Shown here: one piece after another, positions 43,882-54,885 of the stretch | Layout of the letters: each line of letters begins with the position of its first letter | Position numbering within the stretch: position 1 is the first letter of the stretch | Assembly (NCBI GenBank): GCA_001584585.1 | Contig: LSYV01000030.1 | Span: 535,507 to 599,506 of the forward strand | Source: Gonium pectorale | Lineage: Eukaryota > Chlorophyta > Chlorophyceae > Chlamydomonadales > Volvocaceae | Length of the DNA stretch: 64,000 nt | Direction: 5' to 3' | Notes under the pieces: model-generated | Seen by the model: only the letters and a program-made list of their open reading frames with translations | The model's database searches: none | Told to the model about the DNA's origin: nothing | Translations under genes and position numbers: made by a program

Positions 43882-46800
43882 TTATGCATGGCCGATGGGC
43901 GGCCGCGCAGCTGTATAGTAGCCATCCCCGCAGGAAGCGCGCACAGGGCTGGCCAGCGGAGGGCCCGGCTCTGTCAGCTGGACAGGAGCCCCCCTGCTCA
44001 GCGCCCGCACCATATCATCCAGTCGTTGTATAGTCTTGTCATCGCACGTCCGCGCTGCCTGGCTCCTCGTCCGTGCGGCCAGCTCCAGCGGAACCAAGTT
44101 TCCCTGCCAACCCAAATAAAGGCAGGGGCGCAGGGCAGTCCATGTTGTGAGAAACGGTGCTGAGCTGCCGGCACGCACGCGTTTACAGTACGCACCGTCC
44201 TTTGCCAAGTCCCGGTGATACGGGTAAGGTCTGCGTCCGGCCGAAACGCGCGGCGCTCCGACTTGGGTGTGGGCTGCACCGCTGGCGCACCGGCGGACGA
44301 GGCGCTGCTCACACCCGACGCCCGAACCCGACGCCCAAAGGCTGCACTGTGTGGTGATGGGTGGCAGACGGCAAGCACGGGCATCCAGGCGCTGACAACG
44401 AGGACAACCCGGGGTGGTGCATCCAGGCGCACGCCGCCGCACCTTGTTCTTGGTGGTGGTGCGCGCCCCTGCCTTCAGCAGTGCATGCACAACGTCCCTG
44501 TGCCCGCCCTCCGCCGCAAGGTGCAGCGCCGTGTTGCCGCTCTGGGCCAGAGAAGAGGGCATGGACATGGAGGAGGTGACATAACCAGGCGCGCGGCCGG
44601 CATGGGCACAGCGGCATGTTGCAGTTTGCACGCGTGTCCCAAAGTCCAAAGTCAGGCCGGGGAATTGCGGTCGAGGGCGGCACACAATCACGCGCACGGA
44701 GGTGAGGGGTGAGGAGCACTGCTCACCGCATCCTGTGCGTTGATGTCCAGGTTCTTGCGCAGCTCCAGCAGCCTCTTGGCGGCACCCGCGTGGCCCTTGC
44801 GGCACGTCAGGTGCAGCGGCGTGTGCCCGCCGTTACCGCCCTGAGCCTGCGACAGGTCGTCCGTCACGGCTTGTTAGACCCGCGGGCCATGTGCTCATGT
44901 TTCACGCCTGTACTGTGAGCACCAGGCACTGTTGTAGGAGCGCCCAAGGCTGAATGGGGCTCAGGGCCGGGAGGAGCAGATGTGGCAAGAGAGCGGACTT
45001 ATCGCACCTTGGTCTTGGCGTCAACCCGGGCACCGGCGCTCAGCAGCTCCAGCACCACCTCCTCGTTGCCGCGGGCGCAGGCGAAGTGGAGAGGCGTCTC
45101 TCCCTTCTGCAGTTAGGGTGATTGGCCTTCCGTCATGAGCTGACTCGTTCGTCTTCAGAGCCGAAGACACAAAGTGCACGCGCATGGGTGTGGCTAGGCT
45201 GCCCCAGGCTGCGCGGCCTGCTGGTTAACACGGCATTTATTTGAGCGGGGGCGCTCGCGCAACAGGGTGCCCCCGGTCTCAGCCCCAACCTAAGCGCACA
45301 CTACCCTTCCAAACCCCGGCGCGGATGGACTTACGTGGTTGCTGGTGTTCGGCCCGCCGTGGTCCTTCAGTTTGAGCAGCAGCTGCCGCAGCCGCTCCAG
45401 GTCGTTGGACTCAGCGGCGCTGCATAGCCGGCGCTGAAGGTGGGGCACGTCCACCGACGAAATGGCGGGGACGGCCTGCAGACGGACAGCGGGCGGGAAG
45501 CGTGGCACGGCACCAGCATCGCCCATGCATCATCGGCACCGAAACACACTGGATGGCAATGTGTGCCTACGCATGGATTCTGCCAGCGCGCGGGGGCCAT
45601 GCGCGTGCGTCTGCCTAGTGGTGCAGGCCAGAGCACGTCTGTTCCAGGGAGAATGCGGAGACACGTACGCCGGCAAAGCCGCGAAGCTGACTTTGCCGGG
45701 CGCTCTAGCAATGTATGGCCCATGGTACGAACTCCGCTACTCACCCTCTCCGCCTGCAGACCTAGCATCTGGTCGCCGCAGTCCTGCCGCACGTCACCGC
45801 CCGAGTCGGAATCCGTCTCCAACAGGTCGACACCGTTCGAGCAGGCCTGCAGCTTCTGCAGTGGCTCCTGGGCTGGCCCCGCCTCCACCGCTGCCATGCC
45901 CCAGTCAGCATCCAGTCCCGCGAGCGGCCCTCCCGCTGGCCCCCTGGAGGCTGCAAGCTCCTCCTGCGCGGCCGCCAGCTGCTGCTGCAGCGCCTCAAGC
46001 TGCCGCTTCGCTTCCGCCGCCTCCCGCTGGGCTGCCGCCTCGGCCGCCGCGCGCGCCGCGCTCTGCGCCGCAACCTCCGCGGCCTCCTGCCGCGCCGCCA
46101 GCGCCACAGACTGCGCCGCCGACAGCACAGACGACAGCTGCGAGCAGCGCTCCTGCAGCGACGTGTTGGCGCGCAGCAGGTCGGCCCGGGCCTCTGCCGC
46201 CTCGGCGGCCCGCGCCTTGGCGCTCTCCTCACACGCCGCTGCCGCCATGTGCGCCTCCCGCGCCGCGGCCAGCGCCGCGGCGGCTTCCCGCTCCAGCCCG
46301 CCGCAGCGCGCTTCCAGCACCGCCGTCGCCTCGCACGATGCGGCCAGGGCTGCCCGCAGCTGCGCGACCTCGGATGTGAGGGCCACGGCCCGCTCGCCCT
46401 CAGCGGCGGCGTCCCGACGCGCGCCTTGCATGAGCGCCTGCGACTCGGCCAGCGCTGCGGCCAGCTCCGCACGGGCTTGTTCCAACTCAGCCGCCAGGCT
46501 GGTGCTCCGCTCGTCCGACAGAGCAGCCGCGCAGCGGGCCGCCTGGGCCGACGTCTGCGCATCGGCCTCCGCTTCCAGCAGCTGCCGGCAGCGCGCCTTG
46601 AGGGCCGTGACTGCCAGCTGCTCCGTAGAGAGGGCCGAACGCAGGTCCGCCGCCTCGGAGGCAAGCGCGCTCGCCCGCTCCCGCTCCGCTGCGAACTCGC
46701 GCCGCACCGCCATCGCTGCCGACCGCGTCTCGGCGACCTGCATGGCAAAGTCCTCGCAGCGCTTCTGCAGGTCGGCCGTCAGCTGCTGCGCTGCCCGCTC

Positions 46801-49800
46801 GGCTGATTGCAGCGAGGCGACCTGTGACGCCAGCTCCTCGCAGCGCTGCTGCAGCTCAGGGCTGGCCTGCTGGGCCGCGTTCAGGTCTGCCTGCGCCTCG
46901 GCAGTGGCTGACCGCGCTGCAGTGCTCCTCCGCTCCCGCTCCTCGGCCGCCGCCTGTCGCGCGGCCTCTGCAGAGGCCTGCGCCTCTGCAACCTGCGCCG
47001 TCAGCTGCCGGGAGCGCTCCTCGGCACCCGACACAGCAGCCTGCGCCCTGCCAAGCGCAGCCTCAGCCTCAGCCGCCTTCGCGGCCAGCGCTGCGCTGCG
47101 CTCCCGCTCCGCCTCCGCGTCCCGGCGCGCCGCCTGGGCAGCAGCCTGCGCATCGGCGACCCCGGCGGCCAGCTCCGCGCAGCGCCGCTCCAGCTCAGCA
47201 CTGGCCTGCTGCGCCGCCAACAGGGCGGTCCTCGCCTCCGCAGCCTCGGCGACGTGCACGGCGGCCCGTTCGCGCTCTGCTGCCATATTGCGCCGCGCGG
47301 CTTCCGCTATGGACCGCGCGTCGGCGACCTCCGATGCGAGCTTCCCGCAGCGCTCGCCGAGGGCGGCCATGGCCTGCAGCATGGGCGTCTTGGCTTTTCA
47401 GTGGCCTGGTGGAACAACTTGCGGACTGTCGATTCCCATCCTCCCATCTCTTCACCCTCCCCCATCATCCTTTAATCCTCCCAGATTACTCGCAGGTTAT
47501 AATACCGGTGGAGCAATGAGCATCCACGTGCAGCAGGAGGGCTTCCTTTCTGAATGCAGGCGATGCGCCGCGCGGCCTAGGTCCGTGACGGGGGAGATGC
47601 AGGCTGTGTGTGGGCTCGTCGGTAGCAAACCTAGCCCCGGGCCCCACCTTGCTTCCCACGGCGGGCAGCAGCGTCACGAACGTGGCGGACAGCTTGCGCC
47701 ACCAGGCGGCCCGCACCAGGCCGTGCCGATGGTTGGCGGCGGCCTCGCCGTACGACAGTACGAAGGCCGACAGCCGCTGCTGAATTTCCGACCAGCCGGC
47801 ACCGCTAGAGGCGGCCTGCGCGAACAACAGGCGTGGCCGGAGGAACACGTTACAGGGATTGCCGGACGCTCCCCTCCCGTTCCGTCCGCAAGAGCACCCT
47901 ACGACACACAGACCCTGTGGAAGAGTGCAGGCCAGCCCACAACAAGAAAACATGCCGGAGGGGCCCCCGTCTCGGGAATTCGTGTCCACCCTTCCCTCTG
48001 CCTCATGCTTCGTGTCCACCAGGCCGTGTGTGGCCCAACCGCACGCACGCACACGTGCCCCGTGTCCGTGTCCGGGGCCGCACCTGCAGCAGCTCCGTGG
48101 CGCCCCGGCGCAGCAGCTCCTCCTCCGACCCCGCCTCCCCCTCCGCCAGGCTCGCCGCGCGCAGCGCCTGGTAGCGGCCCGCCAGCGAGGCGGCCAGGCG
48201 CTTCTTGTAGGTCTTGCGGACGGCGGGGTCGCAGGCGGAAGTGGCCCGCTCGTAGGCCTCACGGGACATGGCGGAGCAGCGCTGCGGGGGAGGCGGGCCG
48301 CGAGTGCGCAGTGCGACGTCGCGATCGCATGTCCGCCCCCGTCATTTGTGCACAGGCGGGGTCGTCTAATGCACCGTAGTACCAAAAACGGAGCGCTCAC
48401 GCGGCGGTGGCTACGTGCCAAATGCACGATTCTAAGCCTGCGACTATCATGCCTATGCCGCTGCTCCTGGGAAGACCGGCGGCAGCACTGCTCTCCCCTC
48501 CCCAGCGACACTCCCTCTCCCGCGCGCCCCACCTGGTGGTGGGCTTCCAGCACGTCTGCGTCGTCCGGAAGGCCCGCGGCCCACGCAGCCTCGTAGGCCG
48601 CCACGGCCACGTCGCAGGCGGAGCAGCACTCCACCTCGACCTCGCCCTGTGCGTGGGATAGGGGGGGACCCGAGGGGGAGCCGAGGTCAGTTGGAAGCCC
48701 CGAGTGGGGCTTGCGTGCCTGAACCGGTGCAAAGCCGGTCAGGCATAGGTAGAGCAGCAGCGCCACACACAGTAAGCCACAAGGAGACTCAAAAAGGAAG
48801 ACTTGACTGGATAGGGAAGGTCGAGGTACGCTTACCCATGGCTTCAGATACAGCACCATGGGATATACCGGCAGCCCCGTTGGCCCTGACGGCCTCCCCA
48901 CCGGATCGGTCTCTGTTGCGCTGCTCCCGCCCTCCGATGCGGCGCCCCCACAGCCGCCGTCCAGGATCTCGCCGACCGTTCGCTCCAGCGCCGCCCGCGG
49001 CGCGGTGGTGGCCGCCGTGAAGCGGCGGTCCAGCAGCGAGGTCTGCCGCCGCGCCTGGCTGTACAGGTTGCGCAGCCCGTCGCGCTCCGCTTGTAGCTCC
49101 AGCTGGGCCTGCTTGGCCCTGCAGCGCAGAGCGACGGACCGGCAACGGAACAAGGCACGTGCGCGCTCGTCATAAGGGGTGAGCGGACAACAGGACACGC
49201 TCGGCACATGGCAAGTCCTATGGACCATGCGACATGGGTTCTTAATCAAGGCCGCGACGATGCTGTCGGATACCCACTTTTCGAGCTCAGTGGCCAGCTC
49301 CCGGTTTGCCAGTGCTAGCGCCTGCTCCGCATCGCCGCTACTGCCGCCGCTGCCAGCTCGGAGGGCGGTGAGCTCTGCGCGCAGCGCCTCCACCTCCCGC
49401 TGCAGCGCCGCGCGGTCGCCCGCCACCGTGACCGCCACGCGGGCCGCGTTGCGCACCGCCCGCGCGTCGCGTGCAAAGCGGAGCGTGCTGAGCGTCTCCT
49501 CTGCGCACGCGGTGCTGGGGCTCACGTTTGCGATGAAAAAGGTCTTGGCATTGCCGCCCAGGGACTCCTGCAGGACGTGTCGAGGTGTGGCGGAGTTTGA
49601 ACACTGCCACTCTGGCCCCGGGCGATGAATTACCTTCACCTGGTGGCGCTAACGTAACGCAAGTGCTCTGTGGAACCCGAACCTCATAAAAACGCACAAA
49701 ACAATAACGCGCTGGTGCTGTTCTCACCCCCCACACTTCTATCATCCCCACTTAGGAACTGAAGGGAGGCTGATGAGCACGCGGCCGGTGGCCGCACCTT

Positions 49801-52800
49801 GAGCAGGTACGTCAGCTTGGAGTCGCGGTAGGGGACGTGCATGCTGCCACCGCTCCGGGCCGCCCGCTGCGCGTCGTTCAGCTTGGCGATCACAAGCCGC
49901 AGCACCGCCAGCGAGGAGTTGATGCCGCACGTCTCCCGCAGCCGCTCGTCCTGGCCGCCGCCCGAGCCGCCCCGCGAGCCGCCGCCACCGCCACCGCCGC
50001 TGCCGCCGCCCTTGGAGCAATTGTTGGCCCGCGGCCGCGTGTCAAAGCTGAGCAGCGAGCTGAGGCTGCCCGGGTCGACCTGTTGGCTCCTCCGCAGCGC
50101 GTGCGGGTGCGGCGCCAGGCAGCCGCCCGGCACGCCGCCCGTGTCCAGCAGCGAGCCTGAGGCGCGCTCGCTGCCTGCACGGCACACACCAGTAGGCCAC
50201 GAAGGTGGGGGAAGGCGTCAGCAGCCCGTGGTGGGTTTTGCAGGCTGTGTGCGCTCGCTGCGTGCGACCCGCCCTCCCGCTATTCCAACGTCACGGGCCC
50301 GCATGACGCTGAAGACAAGGTCCTCCGGGCATGAGAAGCGGAGTGCGGACATTCCGCTGTTGGCGGTACAACTTGCAGCACACTGGTTAACGTTCGCATC
50401 CTGTTTTTGGACAAGGTGTGCGGGAGCGAGGCGGATAACATTGCGTGCCGCTCGGGCCCAACGGCGAGTAAACCCACCCGCCAGGTCCACCAGGTTGAGC
50501 TTGGCGCTGAACTCGGCGACCGCGCCGCTGGCGGACTTTACCCGCTTGGTGATGCTGATGGCGAAGATGGCGTGCGAGCGGCTGGACGCCGCGTTGCGCT
50601 CCGTGGCGCACGTGCGCCGGTTCTTGACGCCCTCCAGCAAGTGCGCCAGCATCTCGTCGGCTGCGGACACCAGGGGGCCGGGGAACGAGGAATGGGATGT
50701 GAGGGCGCTAGAAAGAGACTTACACAGACTCATGGGGATGAAGAGCGCTTGCTGTCGTTTCAAGATTCCAGCTCCCTGGTTGCTGGGGCACTGGGGACAG
50801 GGCGCGGGGCATGCGGCGGGCGGGTAACCATCCATGCTTCCCTTCAGTTTCCGGTTAGGCCACCGGAACAAACGGATGTTGCGGCCCTTCGCACGCTGCG
50901 GAGCGGTGCCGGGTGGCAGAGTGGTAGGGGCGAGCGGGCATAGGCCGGGCACTTGCCGTTGAGCGCGGGCAGCTCCGTGAGGCCCTCCACGTATGGTCCC
51001 TTCTCGGGGTGCTCCCGGATCTGCAGGGCCTCCGCCTCGCCGCTGCGCTCCTGCGTCCTCGCGTGGCGCAGCAGGTCCCGCGGTCGGTCGTTGTACAGCT
51101 CCAGGAAGCTGCAGCTGCAGCTGTAGGCGACGGTCGCCGCCCCGGGCAGCCGCCGGGCGGCATCTTCCTCGTGCGATATCTTGTTGAAGAGGTACTCGAA
51201 GGAGCGGGGGGCCAAGCCCCTCTATCAAGGGTACCCAGGAGGGCGGGGTGCGTCTCGCGTTCAGCGACTTCACAGGTGCACCTCTCTGCTTGGGGGCGCC
51301 GCGCTGCGCATTTTGCCTTGTCTTTAGTTGTGTGTGCGCTGTGCTGAGGCCCCCCAGTAAGGGCAAGGCTGCCGCCCCCCCGCACCGACCCCATCCCGGG
51401 AGCACCGCACGCACCTCGGCTGGCTTGCCGCCGACGGCCCCGATCATGGTGTGCGTTTTGCCGGCGCCCGTCTGACCGTACGCAAAGATGGTTGCGCTGT
51501 ATCCCGAGAGGCAGTTGTCCACGGCCGCCATGCCGGCCACTGCGGGGGTTTGGGGTGCGCGGCGCGGCGCCGGCCACAGTGAAGACACTTGCGAAGGCCA
51601 CCCACTGGCCTAGCACCCAGGAAAGCGCGCGCATGGGCGAGGCCCCTGAAGCTCCGCCGAAGCTCCTCGCACGCGCACACTCGCGCGGCTTGGAGCCAGG
51701 TCGCCCTACGTCCCAGTCTACGGCGCCAAACCCCCGTTGGCGCACCCCAGCATACCGCTGCCCCACTCACGCTGGAAGACGTCGAGCTGTGAGCAGCTCC
51801 ATGGCAGCACGCAGTCGAACTCAAAGCTGTGCCGGATGTCGGCCCGCAGGTCCTTGGACAGCACCTCAAGGCGCTGGCTGCTGCTGACGTGCACGCAGCT
51901 ATCTGTGGCGGTGCAGGGCAGCGGGGAATTGCGTCGGCCACGATACACCACAACGAAAGCCCTCGGCCCCCTCTCCCCGGCCACGCCAAGCGGCACGACC
52001 TACCGCCCGCTGCCTCCTCTTGCGCATTTGGAGGCCTCACTCGGACGACGACCTGCAGCCATTGCAAAGGTGCGGGGGCAAGTCAAAAAGAGCCGGACTC
52101 CCTCCTGGGTGTTGCCCTAACAGGCACAGACCTGGACAGAGTCGCCGCGCAGCTCACTGTTGGCCTCGCGCAGGCCTCCAGCTGACGCGCGAACAGCCGC
52201 ATCGTCCGGGGCCTGCGATCATGATGTTCGGCGGTGGCAGTGGGTCCGTCGAGCATCGACGCCTAGCGATCCAGCGATACCGACTCTTTGGAACATATGC
52301 TGATGGGGGCTGCCCCACGACTATAGGGCTGCTGACCCTTGTGGTAGGCGCTGACCCGGCTCACCTGGGAAATGCACTGGTCGGAACAGCCCATGTCTTC
52401 GTATATTATTGGACTGCTTAGTTCAACATTATATCGGTGAGGCGCGGCCAGATGGGTGCACGGTGGGCCAGCTGTCGGTGACAGCTGCAGGGGAGCGGCG
52501 ATATGAAGATGGCCCAGTACAATGTATAAACAACTAACCGTTTAGCATCTTGTTATCTTGCTCGTGACCTACTTCTGTCGTTGACACACAACCGTCTTCC
52601 GTTAGGCAGCCGGCGAACCGTGTCGCCTGGTTGAGTAAGGTCTGCCCATGCCGTAATGCTTAATATGTAAATGGGTTCCCTGGAAATTTACGGAACTACA
52701 TCGCCGTGACAGGTGACGCAAGCCTGCGCTCACTCACAACCCAGTCATTCAGTTGGAGCGTGCGTTCGAGCACCACACCATGAAAAGTGGGATACGCTGT

Positions 52801-53026
52801 CCCGCAAAGTGGGTTCCCGTGGGAGCTGTGTGGGTTGTATTGGCTGTGCTGGACTGAGAACGCCATGCAGGCTGCGCCAGGCTGTATGCCGATGACCACG
52901 CAGGGCGTCAGTCCCGTAAGTGCTCAGCGGTAAAGCGGTAACTGCAAGGGTCGCTGACCAGCGCCAATCTCGTCGGTGCTTTGAGCGTGTCCCACCCAAG
53001 GTCCCACTCCCGGCTGGGGCTGCCAT
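43882..53026 (-). CDS. Kinesin with internal motor, long coiled coil and C-terminal ankyrin repeats
   Basis: Twenty exons in coding order: 53026-52996, 52796-52738, 52212-52132, 52052-52004, 51902-51771, 51539-51415, 51221-50957, 50660-50478, 50174-49798, 49567-49278, 49118-48836, 48646-48533, 48281-48084, 47815-47648, 47373-45745, 45475-45335, 45106-45008, 44846-44727, 44541-44443, 44103-43882. They give 1554 aa and all phases agree. The motor (about 58-480) starts VVVRVRPPN and has the P-loop GQTGAGKTHTM, switch I NAASSRSH, switch II VDLAGSER, and YRDSKLTYLLK then SLGGNAKTFFIANVSPS. A Gly-rich insertion of about 60 residues follows switch II. Residues 786-1328 are one long Ala/Arg/Glu coiled coil from a single exon. 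Exons 16-20 encode ankyrin repeats (GETPLHFACARGNEEVV, GHTPLHLTCRKGHAGA, GNTALHLAAEGGHRDVV) and a Pro-rich tail. It should be a microtubule motor with a protein-binding tail. The first two exons are less certain. Confidence 0.92.
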
Positions 53027-53639
53027 GACGGCGAGGGGGTCCAAGGGACCTAGCGTGTGTACGGTAGGCGTGAGGCCGTGGAACCGTGCATACGAGTGTG
53101 GTGGTAGGTGGTGGCAGTCAAGAATTTAGTTGGGGGTTCAGCGGTCCTCAGCTGGAATACAGATGGAGTGCGGACTCACGGACTGCATACTTTGCCCCGT
53201 CTCCAGCACAGCAAGGTTGAGGGCCAGGGCTGGAGTGGCTCGCGTACGCGGTTTGCGGTGAGGGCTAGCCCAACAAGGGCGCAGGCCAAGGAGCTGCGGG
53301 TAACAAGTGCATCACACACCTCCCTTGGCAGAACCTTGGGCAGATGCGGAGGCCGGAGGGCGTGCGGTTATGGCAGCAAGGCCCATCGCGCTACAAGTAA
53401 AGTGGGTGCTGTGTAAGAGCTGCTGGGGACCGTGGGGCCGCACACCCTTCAGGACGGCGCGCTGATATCGACTGGCGCACAGCGGTCGGCTCCGGGGACC
53501 CTGCATATGTCAGGGGCGGTTGGCGGTAGCTATGGATGCCACTAGCTGGTCGGTGGTTTGCGACCCCGCCCCACCAGCCCCACTTCGCGCTGCGCGGGCG
53601 GACCTGCCCGTACGGCTTGTGAGGGAGCGGCGGCGCCCT
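53027..53639. other. Upstream region of the kinesin gene, no gene seen
   Basis: Between the kinesin start and the ankyrin-like relic. It should hold the kinesin promoter. The plus-strand frame at 53108-53416 has no recognisable content. Confidence 0.4.
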
Positions 53640-54243
53640 AACTCACAGCTGCAGCGCCATGGCGCTGGAACATTGCATAGAAAGTGCGCTTCATGCGAGT
53701 CGTGCAGCAAGCAGCAGGGTGACTGGTGGCCGCCGCCGCCCGCACCGCCAACATGGCGGCGCTGCAGTACCTGCTGGTGGACGTGCCAGTGGAAGACGCC
53801 GTGCCAGTGGAAATTGCCGTTTCTGCGTCGTACCTGTTTGTGCGGCGGAGGGTGGGCAGCTGGCGGCACTGCAGGCCGTGCTGGCGGACGGCTGGCCCAT
53901 GCACGTCCCGAGCTGCGCCGCTGCGGCGGCGTGGAGAGGGCACCTGCGCATGCTGCTGGCCTGGCTGCTGGAGGCGCAGGGATTGGTGCTGGAAAGGGGG
54001 CTAATCTCCGCCGCAGCCCGGTCTGGCAGCTTGGGGCTGCTGGCGCTGGTACGGCAGTGCGGCTGCCCCATGGGACTGCGATGCCTACCAGGCGGCGGCG
54101 GAGATGGGCTGCGAGGCGGCGCTGGAGTGGCTGGCGGAGCAGGGCTGCCCTATGGAGGTCGGGCGGAAGAAATTGCTAGGGGGGGCCAAGGCATGTACGC
54201 GGGTTGATGTGAAGGGCCGCTCCACCAGCGGCTCCTTGTAGCC
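53640..54243 (+). pseudogene. Ankyrin-like repeat gene fragment with two frameshifts
   Basis: Three frames must be read in turn to recover the repeats. From about 53726 one frame gives ANMAALQYLL. From about 53820 the next gives GGQLAALQAVLADGWPM, WRGHLRMLLAWLLE and SGSLGLLALVRQCGCP. At 54068-54071 an apparent extra A moves the frame again, to WDCDAYQAAAEMGCEAALEW and LAEQGCPM, ending at a stop TAG at about 54240. These are consecutive units of the divergent ankyrin-like family of volvocine algae (GCPWDxDAYxAAAExGxxxxLEWLxEQGCP). No start or splice sites explain the shifts, so it is probably a pseudogene, although sequencing errors in GC-rich DNA could mimic this. Confidence 0.65.
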
Positions 54244-54885
54244 GTTGGCATGTGGGTAGCAACCTGGGTGGCAAACCAGCATTTGTTGGCGTCGCCGTAC
54301 TCGATGCGGTTCAAGTGCGGGGAGGGGAGGGGAGGGGAGGGGCGGCGACCCATGCCGTTTATTCCACGCTTGCACGAGTAGTCGTGGGGTTTAGTAGCCG
54401 GCATCCAACCCACTCAGCGCCCACCGCGTCTTTGTTTACAACTACCTGTAGCGACGACTTTACTCCAATGGCGGGGCCAGGATCCTCTCAGTTGAATCAG
54501 CCCCCCCCCCGAAAACTATCTTGGTGGGGGTGGAGGGGGGCGGCACTGCGAGTGCAGTCGAACAGACGCATGCGGACCCGTGGACCACGGGCCGTCCTCA
54601 AGCAGCCTTTGCCAGCAGTCATTCGTAACAATTTGTTGACATGGTGTCAAAATATCGAGTGGGCTCACTACCAGGCTGAAAGACCGTGCGGACCAGAGAC
54701 ACGTCGGGCCCCTCGTACGGCCAGTAGTTGGCCGAGCAGGCCGGGATTTGCGGAGTCGGCACTCCAGTGCATTTCACGCGTTGGACCTCGAAACAGGAGT
54801 TGCCCGAATCGTTTTCCTGCTGTACTCTTTTTGCAGACAAGCAGCGGGTCAGTAGCCGGGGTCTCCCCGTGGGAGAAACCAGACG
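54244..54885. other. Upstream region of Tudor-SN, with (GGGGA)n tract
   Basis: Contains a GGGGA repeat at about 54318-54342 and should hold the Tudor-SN promoter and 5' UTR. No exon was recognised. Confidence 0.45.
54318..54342. repeat. (GGGGA)n microsatellite
   Basis: About five tandem copies of GGGGA/GGGAG on the plus strand. Runs of G of this kind can form quadruplexes, which is inference only. Confidence 0.9.

Noticed and set aside
43642..44163. Plus-strand frame with a Cys/His pattern (CAAPGC, CAVAGC, then FCALH)
   Set aside because: Suggestive of a small zinc-binding motif, but it overlaps the kinesin last exon and 3' flank on the other strand, has no upstream exon, and continues into clearly antisense sequence. 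Chance is more likely.
45440..48379. 979-codon open frame on the plus strand
   Set aside because: It is the antisense mirror of the Ala/Arg/Glu-rich kinesin coiled-coil exon. The composition (Ala/Ser/Cys/Arg) is what the complement of such codons gives, and there are no domains.
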